From NCBI GenBank assembly GCA_052390275.1, contig JBQTHD010000004.1:1-64000 (forward strand): DNA of 64,000 nt. The letters run 5' to 3'. This DNA comes from JBQTHD01 sp052390275. GTDB lineage: Bacteria; Actinomycetota; Acidimicrobiia; Acidimicrobiales; AC-14. The position numbers and the translations under genes are program-made. Positions 23,910-33,634 of the stretch are shown in pieces. Below the pieces are notes generated by a model. It was not told where the DNA came from and did no database searches. It was given only the letters and a program-made list of their open reading frames with translations. Position 1 is the first letter of the stretch. Each line of letters starts with the position of its first letter.

Positions 23910-25120
23910 TGACCACGTTGCGATCAGGAGCGGCCACCGATGTGGGTCGCGTCCGGGAGATCAACGAGGATCGGTTCCTCGACGACGACACCCTTTTCGC
24001 AGTAGCTGACGGGGTTGGTGGTCACCAGGCGGGCGAGATTGCCTCGGCCACCTCCGTCCACACCCTTCGGGAGGCGTTCCGGGACCAGACGGCCGCCGGC
24101 CTGGCTCGGGCGGTGATGGAGGCCAACCAGGCGGTTTGGCACCTGGCTCAGCAGCGCCCGGACCGCCGGGGGATGGGCACCACCCTTTCGGCGCTCGCCC
24201 TGGTGGTCGACGATGGTGATGAACGCCTGGCAGTGGCCAACGTGGGTGATTCCCGGGTCTATCTCCTTAGCGGGGATCATTTCGGCCCCCTGACCGAGGA
24301 CGACAGCCTGGTGGCCGAGATGGTGCGTGAAGGCCGGATCAGCCCGGCCGAAGCGCTCGTCCACCCACAGCGCTCCATCATCACCCGGGCGTTGGGAATG
24401 GACCCTGACCTGTTGGTCGACGTCGGTTGCATCGTCGCACCCCGAACCGGGGATCGCTTCCTGCTCTGCAGCGACGGCCTGACAAACGAGCTTTCCGAGG
24501 AGCGGATTGCCGCCGCCCTGCGCCGCTTGGAGGACCCGGCGGACGTGGCCCGGGACCTGGTTCGCCAAGCTCGGGCCGAAGGGGGGGCCGACAACATCAC
24601 CGTCGTCGTCGTGGACGTCGTCACGGCCCCGGAGGTCGGTGCTTTCGGTCCGACCATGACAGTCCCGTTGGCCGGCAACCCAGTGGCGTCCGGGGATCTC
24701 GGTGCCCTGCCGGGGGAGAGTTCCTTGGCGGCCGACAGACCATTTCCGCCGACCCCAGCCCCCGCCCCGGGTTCGATGCAGGAGCGGACCGGTCGACGAG
24801 CCGCATCGGCTTACTCGTACCCGCCCGACCCTGGCCCAGCGCCTTTGGTGGCCCGTCGACCGCTGTTGACCTGGCGGACCGGGCTGTTCGTCGTTCTGGT
24901 GTTGGCGGTCCTCGGCGTGGCCGCCGCCGCCGTGGTGGGTGCCAACCGAACCGAGGGGCGGCCTCCGGCCACGACGGTCCCCTCGGAGGTGACCGTTACC
25001 TCCCGCCCCGAGGTGACAACCACGTCCCGGCTCGATACGACCACCATCACCTCGTTTGGATCTGGGCCGACCAGCACCGTCCCTGCCGTACCGCCAGCTT
25101 TTGGGCCGGGAAGCCCGTGA
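23909..25120 (+). CDS. pstP: PP2C-type Ser/Thr protein phosphatase PstP
   Basis: The 403-residue phosphatase has all PP2C metal motifs: REINEDRFL, FAVADGVGGHQAGE, GMGTTLSALAL, VANVGDSRVYLL, LLCSDGLTNEL and GGADNITVVVVDV (about 1-235). A Pro-rich linker, one membrane span (about 323-345, TGLFVVLVLAVLGVAAAAVVG) and a Thr/Ser-rich outer tail follow. It reverses PknB phosphorylation. It overlaps fhaB by one base and is followed 18 bp later by rodA, so it belongs to one operon. Confidence 0.95.
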   Translation: MTTLRSGAATDVGRVREINEDRFLDDDTLFAVADGVGGHQAGEIASATSVHTLREAFRDQTAAGLARAVMEANQAVWHLAQQRPDRRGMGTTLSALALVVDDGDERLAVANVGDSRVYLLSGDHFGPLTEDDSLVAEMVREGRISPAEALVHPQRSIITRALGMDPDLLVDVGCIVAPRTGDRFLLCSDGLTNELSEERIAAALRRLEDPADVARDLVRQARAEGGADNITVVVVDVVTAPEVGAFGPTMTVPLAGNPVASGDLGALPGESSLAADRPFPPTPAPAPGSMQERTGRRAASAYSYPPDPGPAPLVARRPLLTWRTGLFVVLVLAVLGVAAAAVVGANRTEGRPPATTVPSEVTVTSRPEVTTTSRLDTTTITSFGSGPTSTVPAVPPAFGPGSP

Positions 25121-25138
25121 ACCGGTTCGACCGAGGCA

Positions 25139-26521
25139 ATGAGCTTCGCAGGCTCCACTTCTGCCCCGTTGCCGGTGGCTGACGCCTACGCCACCGGGGC
25201 GGATCGGAGCCGCCGCCGGGTGGAGCTGGGGTTGATGGCTCTGGTCGGCCTGTTGACCGCAAGCGCTTACATGCTCGCCAGTCTGGGCAGGACCGCTTCG
25301 CTCCCGGCCAACCTGGTCCCATTCCTGTTGGCGGTCCTGGGACTGATGGCCGCCGCCCACGTGGCCACCCGGAAGCTGGCCCCGGGGGCTGACGGATTGC
25401 TGCTCCCGCTGGCCGCCCTGCTCAACGGGATCGGCTACGTGTTCGTCGCCCGGCTCGACCCCACATTGGCCGGGTTCCAGGCCCTTTGGACCGCCATTGG
25501 GGTGTCCGCCTTCGTGGCCACGCTGGCACTCCTGCGCCGGGGACGCGACCTGGAGCGCTATCGCTACAGCCTGGGCGCGGCCGGAATCGTGTTCTTGATG
25601 CTCCCTCTGGTTCCGGTGATAGGCCAGACCATCAACGGCTCCCGGCTTTGGCTGCGGGTGGGTCCGGTGAGTTTTCAGCCGGGCGAGGCGGCCAAGATCG
25701 CCCTGTGCATCTTCTTCGCTTCATACCTGGTGGAGCGCCGCGAGCTCCTCTCCGCGGGAACCCGCAAGCTGGGCCCCCTCTGGCTGCCTGAGGCCCGTCA
25801 CGTCGCCCCGATCGTGGCCGCGTGGAGTGTTTCGCTGGTCATCATGCTCTTCGAACGCGACCTGGGGTCGTCGTTGTTGTTCTTCGCCCTGTTCCTCACC
25901 ATGCTGTGGGTGGCGACGGCCCGGGGCATCTACCTGGGTCTGGGGGCGGTTCTTTTCGCCGGCGGCGCGGTCATGGCCTGGAGTCTTTTCAGCCACGTTC
26001 AGACCCGCGTGCAGATCTGGTTGGACCCCTGGTCGGTCGCCAAGGATGAGGGTCATCAGATTGTGCAGGCACTCTTCGCCTTCGCCGCCGGGGGGGTGAC
26101 CGGGACCAACCTGGCACAGGGTCGACCCCAAAGGATCCCCGCAGTGGTCACAGACTTCACCTTCGCCGCCGTTGGGGAGGAGTTGGGTCTGTTGGGAGCG
26201 GCTGCCATCCTGATGACCTTCGTGCTGGTGGTGGGCTCGGGCCTTCGCATTGCCATGGCCACCGACGTCCCCTTCGAGAAGCTTCTCGCCACCGGGCTGA
26301 CCGCCATCGTCGGGATCCAGAGCTTCATCATCCTGGGGGGGGTGACCCGGCTCATCCCGCTCACCGGGATCACCCTGCCGTTCGTCTCCTACGGAGGGTC
26401 GTCGCTGCTGGCCAACTGGGTACTGGTGGCCCTGCTCATCCGGCTATCCGACGATCAGGCTCGTCGTGTCGGAAAGGAAGCAGGACCCAATCCCGGCCGG
26501 GTGGAAGCCGGGATGAGGTGA
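25139..26521 (+). CDS. rodA: SEDS-family peptidoglycan glycosyltransferase RodA
   Basis: This 460-residue protein has 10-12 membrane spans and the FtsW/RodA/SpoVE signatures NGSRLWLRVGPVSFQPGEAAKIAL, FERDLGSSLLFF, DFTFAAVGEELGLLGA and the C-terminal LIPLTGITLPFVSYGGSSLLANW. SEDS proteins polymerise glycan strands with a partner class B PBP, here pbpA, whose GTG start overlaps the rodA stop. The position next to pstP and pbpA points to RodA for elongation or the actinobacterial growth pole rather than FtsW. Confidence 0.94.
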   Translation: MSFAGSTSAPLPVADAYATGADRSRRRVELGLMALVGLLTASAYMLASLGRTASLPANLVPFLLAVLGLMAAAHVATRKLAPGADGLLLPLAALLNGIGYVFVARLDPTLAGFQALWTAIGVSAFVATLALLRRGRDLERYRYSLGAAGIVFLMLPLVPVIGQTINGSRLWLRVGPVSFQPGEAAKIALCIFFASYLVERRELLSAGTRKLGPLWLPEARHVAPIVAAWSVSLVIMLFERDLGSSLLFFALFLTMLWVATARGIYLGLGAVLFAGGAVMAWSLFSHVQTRVQIWLDPWSVAKDEGHQIVQALFAFAAGGVTGTNLAQGRPQRIPAVVTDFTFAAVGEELGLLGAAAILMTFVLVVGSGLRIAMATDVPFEKLLATGLTAIVGIQSFIILGGVTRLIPLTGITLPFVSYGGSSLLANWVLVALLIRLSDDQARRVGKEAGPNPGRVEAGMR

Positions 26522-28014
26522 ACCGCCAGATCCGATCCTTCGGCCTGGTGATGATGGCTGCCTTCGCCGCCGTCTTCATTCAGTTGAACAACCTGACCGT
26601 GATCAGCGCTGAGCGGCTCCGGAGTCACCCGGCCAACAGCCGCACCCTGGTCAGGGACTTCTCCGGCCCCCGGGGAGCCATCCGCACCGCCGACGGCGTG
26701 GTGCTGGCCGACTCGGTCCCCAGCGAGGGCGAGTTCGCCCGGCAGCGCCGTTATCCACAGGGCCCGGCCTTCGCCCCGGTCACCGGGTTCCTCTCGTTCA
26801 ACTTCGGCATGGACGGCCTGGAGAGCTTCTACAACGACACCCTTACCGGGCGGGATCGACCGGTTGCCCCCATCGAACGCATCGATGATCTGATCACGGA
26901 TCGATCCCCGGCCCAGGACGTCGTCCTGAGTCTTTCGGCGGCGGTTCAAACCGCAGCCCTTGGTGGCCTGGCCGGCCGGCGGGGCTCAGTGGTGGCGCTC
27001 GATCCCCGGACAGGGGCGATCCGAGCCCTGGCGTCGGTGCCGTCCTTCGATCCCAACGCCTTGGCCAGCCACAGCCCCGAGGTCCAGCGACAAGCCTGGG
27101 AGTCCCTCAATCGCGATCCCGACCGTCCCCTGCGCTCCCGGTCGGTGGAGGATCGGCTGTTCCCGGGTTCGTCGTTCAAGGTGGTGACGGCCGCGGCCGC
27201 CCTGGCCACCGGGAAAGTGACTCCGACGCAGCCCAGCTTTCCGGTGCTGAGGTCCCTTCCCCTTCCCCAGGCTGCGGCTCCGCTGGGCAACTTCGGGGGT
27301 TCGGCCTGCGGCGGGAGCCTCACCGATGCTCTCCGGGTGTCGTGCAACACAGTGTTCGCCCAACTGGGACTGGACCTGGGCCCCGAGCCTTTGCTGTCCG
27401 CGGCTGAGGGGTTCGGGTTCAACTCGGTTCCACCGCTTGACCTTCCATCACCGGTCATCTCGGTATTCCCGCCGGTCAGTGCTTTTGCCCGGGACCGAGC
27501 CGCCCTGGCCCGATCGGCCATCGGGCAGCAGGACGTCTCGGCCACTCCTTTACAGATGGCCCTGGTGGCGGCGGGCGTCGCCAACCGCGGGGTGGTGATG
27601 GAGCCCCACCTTCTGGACCGGGTGATCGACGCCACCGGGGCCACGGTCAGCACCTTCGAGCCCAGGCCGTGGCGGGACCCCGCCATCTCCCCGGCCGTGG
27701 CGCGGGATCTGACCGCGATGATGGTCGAAGTGGTCCAAACCGGATCCGGCGTCCGGGCCCGGATACCCGGGATCGCGGTGGCGGGCAAGACGGGAACGGC
27801 CCAGACGGGCCGGGGCCGGTCCCATGCCTGGTTCGTGGCCTTTGCTCCGGCTGAGGCTCCTCGCGTGGCGGTGGCAGTGGTCCTGGAGGACGTGCCCCCC
27901 GACCGAGTGGCAACCGGTGGCAACCTGGCCGCCCCCATCGCCCGATCCGTGATGGAGGCCGCCCTGGAGGCGGGCCCGACGCCGGTCCGGCACCAGTCCG
28001 GTCCGCACTCCTAG
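26518..28014 (+). CDS. pbpA: Class B penicillin-binding protein PbpA
   Basis: This is a D,D-transpeptidase of 498 residues with a short cytoplasmic start, one membrane anchor (about 8-24), a compact non-catalytic domain and a penicillin-binding domain. The acyl-serine motif is S218-S-F-K221 in FPGSSFKV, followed by the SCN motif in DALRVSCNTVF and the KTG box in VAGKTGTAQTG near 424. It crosslinks peptidoglycan with RodA. It starts with GTG overlapping the rodA TGA. The pknB start lies 11 bp after its stop. Confidence 0.95.
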   Translation: MNRQIRSFGLVMMAAFAAVFIQLNNLTVISAERLRSHPANSRTLVRDFSGPRGAIRTADGVVLADSVPSEGEFARQRRYPQGPAFAPVTGFLSFNFGMDGLESFYNDTLTGRDRPVAPIERIDDLITDRSPAQDVVLSLSAAVQTAALGGLAGRRGSVVALDPRTGAIRALASVPSFDPNALASHSPEVQRQAWESLNRDPDRPLRSRSVEDRLFPGSSFKVVTAAAALATGKVTPTQPSFPVLRSLPLPQAAAPLGNFGGSACGGSLTDALRVSCNTVFAQLGLDLGPEPLLSAAEGFGFNSVPPLDLPSPVISVFPPVSAFARDRAALARSAIGQQDVSATPLQMALVAAGVANRGVVMEPHLLDRVIDATGATVSTFEPRPWRDPAISPAVARDLTAMMVEVVQTGSGVRARIPGIAVAGKTGTAQTGRGRSHAWFVAFAPAEAPRVAVAVVLEDVPPDRVATGGNLAAPIARSVMEAALEAGPTPVRHQSGPHS

Positions 28015-28025
28015 GCTGCGCCGCG

Positions 28026-29887
<1,862 letters not shown>

Positions 29888-29891
<4 letters not shown>

Positions 29892-30502
29892 CCCGGCTCG
29901 GCCCCGGCGGGTCCCCGCCAACCGGCGGTGGCCAAAAAGTTGGCCAGGATTTGGCGGCCGGGCCCGGTGAGGATGGACTCCGGGTGGAACTGCACGCCCT
30001 CGATCGGCAGCCGCCGGTGGACGAGGGCCATGATCGTCCCCTCCTCGGTTGTGGCGGTGACTTCCAACTCGCCGGGCAGCCCGGCTGAGTCGACCACCAG
30101 GGAGTGGTAGCGGGTGGCATCAAACGGGTTGGGAAGCCCGGCCAGCAGTCCTCGCCCCTGGTGGCGGATGCTCGACGTCTTGCCGTGCATGATCGAAGGG
30201 GCTCGGACGATCTGGCCACCGAAGACCTGGCCGATGCACTGATGCCCCAGGCACACCCCGAAAATGGGGGCCATGCCCCCCATGGTGGAGATGACCTCGT
30301 TGCTGATCCCGGCATCCTCGGGCCGTCCCGGACCCGGCGAGATCAGCACCCCGTCCGGCTGCAGGGCGATCAGGTCGGCCACCGAGATCTGGTCGTGGCG
30401 ATACACCAGAGGCTCGGCCCCCATTGCCCCCAGGTACTGGACCAGGATGTAAACGAACGAGTCGTAGTTGTCGATTACCGCGATTCGCCGGCTCGGACCC
30501 AC
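29888..30502 (-). CDS. trpG: Glutamine amidotransferase of anthranilate/aminodeoxychorismate synthase
   Basis: The 204-residue class I amidotransferase supplies ammonia for anthranilate or 4-amino-4-deoxychorismate. The nucleophile lies in VCLGHQCIGQ (near residue 83), and the His-Glu pair is in FHPESILTGPG. A single such gene next to pknB is the mycobacterial arrangement, where it is thought to serve both tryptophan and folate synthesis (TrpG/PabA). No trpE or pabB is nearby. It starts with GTG at 30502 without a Shine-Dalgarno, with TAGAAC 6 nt upstream. Confidence 0.93.
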
Positions 30503-30575
30503 AACGGTGTTCTAGTGCACCGTTTCGCCACTCCGTGGTGTCTCCGGCCAGTCCATGACGATTGAACAGAGCACC

Positions 30576-30627
30576 AGTGCTCCGCTTCGCAAGTAACACG
30601 CCTGTGGGACTTGCGGGGCGGAGCACT
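30576..30627. repeat. 19-bp inverted repeat in the trpG/crgA divergent region
   Basis: The arms 30576-30594 (AGTGCTCCGCTTCGCAAGT) and 30609-30627 pair over 19 bp with two mismatches around a 14-nt loop. The right arm ends at the first base of the crgA -10 box. This could be an operator for a dimeric regulator controlling crgA, or a hairpin if transcribed from further upstream. Confidence 0.8.
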
Positions 30628-30632
30628 AGTCT
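30627..30632 (+). promoter_or_regulatory. -10 element for leaderless crgA
   Basis: TAGTCT lies exactly 7 nt before the GTG at 30640. It touches the end of the 19-bp inverted repeat, so a protein bound there would block polymerase. Confidence 0.5.
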
Positions 30633-30639
30633 GCCTTCG

Positions 30640-31026
30640 GTGGCGCAAGATTCTTCCGGCTCCCAGCCAGCACGAGCCTCTACCGGCCCTGATCGCCGAC
30701 CGGGTGCTTCATGGGCCAAGAGGCCGACCACCGGCCGGGTGACCCCCAAGGGCACGATTCCCGGCAAGACACCGGGGAAAGCTCCCGCACCGGGCCGTGA
30801 TCCGGCGGCACCGTCGGCTCGCTACACGCCGCCGGTTCCCGATTATCAGGCTCCGAGCCCCACGTGGGTGCCGGTTCTGATGTTCAGCTTCTTGGGGCTG
30901 GGCATGGTCACCATCATCGCCAACTACGTCGATCTGCTTCCCGGCGACGGCCCCAGCAACATTTACCTCCTGGTCGGCTTGGGCTTGATCACCGCGGGAT
31001 TTATCACCGCCACCCGCTACCGGTAG
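30640..31026 (+). CDS. crgA: Cell division protein CrgA
   Basis: From GTG 30640 it encodes 128 residues: a Pro/Gly/Lys-rich cytoplasmic part, then two membrane spans (about 68-90 and 99-121) in the typical CrgA ending SPTWVPVLMFSFLGLGMVTIIANY, then LPG, then a second helix ending GFITATRYR. CrgA recruits and restrains septal peptidoglycan enzymes (FtsI, FtsQ, CwsA in mycobacteria). I prefer 30640 to ATG 30562 because the longer frame would translate the inverted repeat and a -10 box sits 7 nt before 30640. crgA near trpG and pknB repeats the mycobacterial order. Confidence 0.88.
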   Translation: MAQDSSGSQPARASTGPDRRPGASWAKRPTTGRVTPKGTIPGKTPGKAPAPGRDPAAPSARYTPPVPDYQAPSPTWVPVLMFSFLGLGMVTIIANYVDLLPGDGPSNIYLLVGLGLITAGFITATRYR

Positions 31027-31040
31027 CCCGGGCATCCAAC

Positions 31041-31058
31041 GGCCGACGGGGTTCGGCC
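31041..31058. terminator. Possible bidirectional hairpin terminator
   Basis: GGCCGA (31041-31046) and TCGGCC (31053-31058) form a perfect 6-bp stem with a 6-nt loop between the convergent crgA and small zinc-protein genes. No T-tract follows, so its strength as an intrinsic terminator is uncertain. Confidence 0.35.
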
Positions 31059-31312
31059 TACTCGAAGGCCGGGGCCACCAGGTCCATCTCCTCCAGGCAG
31101 TGCCGGGGAGGCACGGGAAGTTCCTCGGTGGCCTGGACCATGCGTACCTCGGTCAGGCACAGCGAGCAGCGGTAGCGCAGGTTCACCCGGCGCAACTCAC
31201 CGGCCGGGGGGGGTGTGTTCGGCCGGGCCAGGCCGCCCAGGATGAGCATGCCCAGGCGCATCAGGGCCACGAAAACCATCAGGGCGACGACGCCTTTGAG
31301 CACCAACTCCAT
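31058..31312 (-). CDS. Small membrane protein with zinc-ribbon-like cysteines
   Basis: The 84-residue protein has one N-terminal membrane span (about 4-28, VLKGVVALMVFVALMRLGMLILGGL), a short linker, and RYRCSLCLTEVRM followed by PPRHCLEEM. Three cysteines and a histidine could bind one zinc. GGAGGG sits 7 nt before the ATG on the minus strand, supporting expression. The function is not known to me. It lies downstream of the thiolase gene on the same strand with only 17 bp between. Confidence 0.72.
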   Translation of the reverse strand: MELVLKGVVALMVFVALMRLGMLILGGLARPNTPPPAGELRRVNLRYRCSLCLTEVRMVQATEELPVPPRHCLEEMDLVAPAFE

Positions 31313-31329
31313 GGGTCAGCCCTCCGCGA

Positions 31330-32517
31330 CTAGTAGCCCAGGCGCTCGATGATCAAGGCGTTGGCCATGCCTCCACCCTCGCACATCACCTGAAGGCCCA
31401 GGCGCCCGCCGCTGCGGTCCAGCCCGTGGACCAGCGTGGCCAAAAGACGGGTCCCCGAGGCGCCCAGAGGATGGCCGAGCGCGATGGCCCCGCCGTAGGG
31501 GTTGACCCGCGCCGGATCCAAAGGGTGATGGCGCTGCCAGGCCAGTACCACGGTGGCGAAGGCCTCGCTCACCTCGGCGGCGTCGACGTCGTCGAGTTTG
31601 AGTCCAGCCCGCTCCAGGACCCGGGTGGTGGCCGGAATGGGCGCAGTCAACATCTCGACGGGGTCCGCGGCCGCCACCGCCGAGGCTACGAATCGGGCCC
31701 GGGGCGTCAGGCCGAGGCGTTCGGCGGCGCGCTGGCTGGTGATCAGGGCCGCGGAGGCGCCGTCGGCCAGTTGAGAGGAGTTGCCGGCGGTGATGGTTCC
31801 TCCATCGCAGAAGGTGGCGGGAAGGCCAGCAAGTGCCGCGGCGCTGGTGTCGAAGCGAATGCATTCGTCGGCCCTGAAGGTCGGTTCGGCCAATCCGGTC
31901 GCAGTCCCGGGCCCGGGAAGAGCGATAGGGACGATCTCCGCTTCAAAACCACCGGCGCCTACGGTGGCCATGGCCCGCTGGTGGCTCTGCAGGCTCCAGG
32001 CATCCTGGTCCTCACGGATGATTCCCAGTCCTGCCCCCAGCCGTTCGGCGGCCACTCCCTGGGGGATCAGGCCCCCGGCTGCGGCATATCGGGCTGTCAT
32101 GGTCGGCCCGAACGGAAGTCCGGGACCGTTGCCTATGGTCACTCCCATCGGAACCCGGGTCATGGACTCCACCCCCGCGGCCACCACCACGTCGTAGAAG
32201 CCCGCCATCACCCCGGCCACGGCGAAGTCCACGGCCTGCTGGGAGGAGCCGCATTGGCGGTCAAGGGTGACTCCGGGGACGGTCTCCGGCCAGCCGGCGG
32301 CCAGGACAGCGCTACGTGCGAGGTTGAGGCCCTGCTCGCCGGTCTGGCTCACGCAGCCCATGATCACGTCCTCGACCTGGCCCGGGTCCAGCGCGTGGCG
32401 GGCCACGAGGCCGGTCAGGACCTGTGCAGCCAGGTCCACTGGGTGAACGGCGCGGAGCCCTCCCCGCCGCCGCCCCAGGGGGCTACGGACCGCATCGATG
32501 AGAACGGCCTGGTTCAT
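31330..32517 (-). CDS. Acetyl-CoA acetyltransferase (thiolase)
   Basis: The 395-residue thiolase condenses or cleaves acyl-CoA. Active-site residues are C89 in DRQCGSSQQAVDFA, the GHPLGASGTRLL histidine, and the second cysteine in CEGGGMANALI near the end. Sequence does not decide between degradative and biosynthetic roles. The start codon lies inside the first copy of a 20-bp tandem repeat that carries its own ATG in each unit, so the initiation region is duplicated several times upstream. A GNAT acetyltransferase gene precedes it on the same strand, 109 bp away. Confidence 0.94.
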   Translation of the reverse strand: MNQAVLIDAVRSPLGRRRGGLRAVHPVDLAAQVLTGLVARHALDPGQVEDVIMGCVSQTGEQGLNLARSAVLAAGWPETVPGVTLDRQCGSSQQAVDFAVAGVMAGFYDVVVAAGVESMTRVPMGVTIGNGPGLPFGPTMTARYAAAGGLIPQGVAAERLGAGLGIIREDQDAWSLQSHQRAMATVGAGGFEAEIVPIALPGPGTATGLAEPTFRADECIRFDTSAAALAGLPATFCDGGTITAGNSSQLADGASAALITSQRAAERLGLTPRARFVASAVAAADPVEMLTAPIPATTRVLERAGLKLDDVDAAEVSEAFATVVLAWQRHHPLDPARVNPYGGAIALGHPLGASGTRLLATLVHGLDRSGGRLGLQVMCEGGGMANALIIERLGY

Positions 32518-32606
32518 GGTCGGTTCGCCTGGTTCATGGTCGGTTCGCCCGGTTCATGGTCGGTTCGTCTGGTTCATGGTCGGTTTGCTTCATGGTCGGT
32601 TTGCTT
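32511..32606 (-). repeat. 20-bp tandem array of overlapping micro-ORFs before the thiolase
   Basis: Four 20-bp units (plus strand GGTTCATGGTCGGTTCGCCT and variants: 32511-32530, 32531-32550, 32551-32570, 32571-32590) and a 16-bp partial unit (32591-32606) fill the space before the thiolase. On the minus strand several units read as a complete 7-codon frame (MNQTNRP, MNRANRP, MNQANRP) whose TGA overlaps the next ATG (ATGA). The last ATG opens the thiolase (MNQAVL). The repeat unit therefore duplicates the thiolase start region. Confidence 0.9.
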
Positions 32607-32626
32607 CATGGTCATCTCGAGGGGGT

Positions 32627-33121
32627 TCATCGCCCCAGCATGTGCTGCATGACGACCACGTCCAACCACCGGCCAAGCTTGCGCCCCACCTCGCGTTCGA
32701 TTCCACTGACCTCGAAACCACAAGCCTTATGCAGCCCGATGGAGGCTTCGTGGCCCCCCACGATCCGAGCGATCACGGTGTGGAAGCCGTGACCCCGGGC
32801 CATTCCGACCAGGTCATCGAGAACTGCCCGGCCATGGCCGCGGCCCCGGTGGTCACGGTGGACGTAAACCGAATCCTCCACCGTTGTCGCGTAAGCGGGA
32901 CGGGCGCGGTACTGGCTGAGGGCACCGAAGGCCACCACCACCTGTCCCTCAACCGCCACCACGGCCGGATGCGCACCGGAGTGCTCCTCCAGCCAGTTCC
33001 GCTGATCCTCCAAGGTTCGAGGCACCAGATCGAAGGTGACCGCTGAGCTCACCACCTCGGGGTTGTATATCGCCCTCAAGGCCTCGGCATCGCTGGCCTC
33101 GGCCAGCCTCAACTGCCTCAT
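32627..33121 (-). CDS. GNAT-family N-acetyltransferase
   Basis: From ATG 33121 it encodes 164 residues. The family pattern is clear: LRLAEASDAEALRAIYNPEVVSS at the start, the acetyl-CoA loop VHRDHRGRGHGRAVLDDLV, then IARIVGGHEASIGLHKACGFEVSG. It resembles phosphinothricin/methionine-sulfoximine acetyltransferases (Bar/MnaT group), but the substrate is not provable here. A longer frame to 33295 has no family match. A perfect 6-bp hairpin (33129-33143) lies 7 bp before the start, and TATGGT further up may be the -10. Confidence 0.88.
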   Translation of the reverse strand: MRQLRLAEASDAEALRAIYNPEVVSSAVTFDLVPRTLEDQRNWLEEHSGAHPAVVAVEGQVVVAFGALSQYRARPAYATTVEDSVYVHRDHRGRGHGRAVLDDLVGMARGHGFHTVIARIVGGHEASIGLHKACGFEVSGIEREVGRKLGRWLDVVVMQHMLGR

Positions 33122-33306
33122 GCCGCCGGAGGGTCCCACCCTCGGACCATATCTTTGGGGTGGCGGGTGAATGCTCCATGGGCGATGGCGTCGCCTGACG
33201 GCCCGAAATTGGAGGGCAGGGACCCGTTGGAGGGGCTGACTATCATGGCCACCTTGCGTATCCGCATCCCGGGGGTGTGGTCGCCGGAGGTTCACCCATT
33301 GCCCTC

Positions 33307-33334
33307 AAGTCTCCCAAGCGAAGTCTCCCAAGCG
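33307..33334. repeat. Two-copy 14-bp tandem repeat before tRNA-Thr
   Basis: AAGTCTCCCAAGCG is present at 33307-33320 and 33321-33334, about 45 bp before tRNA-Thr. The stretch 33122-33377 otherwise holds the GNAT promoter region and presumably the tRNA promoter. I see no gene in it. Confidence 0.8.
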
Positions 33335-33377
33335 CTCAGGTTCGTAGCCCTCAGGTCCGAAGCACCGAAGTCCCACC

Positions 33378-33450
33378 GCCCCCTTAGCTCAGTCGGCAGA
33401 GCACAGCCATGGTAAGGCTGGTGTCGTCGGTTCGATTCCGACAGGGGGCT
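33378..33450 (+). tRNA. tRNA-Thr (anticodon GGT)
   Basis: The 73-nt cloverleaf has acceptor GCCCCCT paired with AGGGGGC, D-arm TAGCTCAGTCGGCAGAGCA, anticodon stem CAGCC/GGCTG enclosing ATGGTAA (GGT), and T-arm GTCGGTTCGATTCCGAC. The discriminator is T, and CCA is not encoded. tRNA-Met follows after 4 bp. Confidence 0.96.
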
Positions 33451-33454
33451 CCCC

Positions 33455-33527
33455 GGCGGCGTAGCTCAGTTGGCAGAGCGCTCGGCTCATAATCGAGTGG
33501 TCGGCGGTTCGAGTCCGCCCGCCGCTA
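33455..33527 (+). tRNA. tRNA-Met (anticodon CAT, elongator type)
   Basis: The 73-nt cloverleaf has acceptor GGCGGCG paired with CGCCGCT, anticodon loop CTCATAA (CAT) and T-arm GGCGGTTCGAGTCCGCC. The paired first position of the acceptor and the absence of three consecutive G-C pairs at the base of the anticodon stem fit elongator rather than initiator tRNA. The encoded ACC after the stem covers the discriminator and the first CC. Confidence 0.94.
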
Positions 33528-33634
33528 CCGGCCACCTCAGGCGACGGTGCCTGAGGGGGCAGCCCATCGGTAGTCCAGAACCGGGTAACACCGGTAGACA
33601 TCACCGGAGCACGAGAGGAGGTGGGTCCAGCCAT

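Noticed and set aside
32511..32617. CRISPR array
   Set aside because: The 20-bp units are directly adjacent with no unique spacers, and no cas genes are near.
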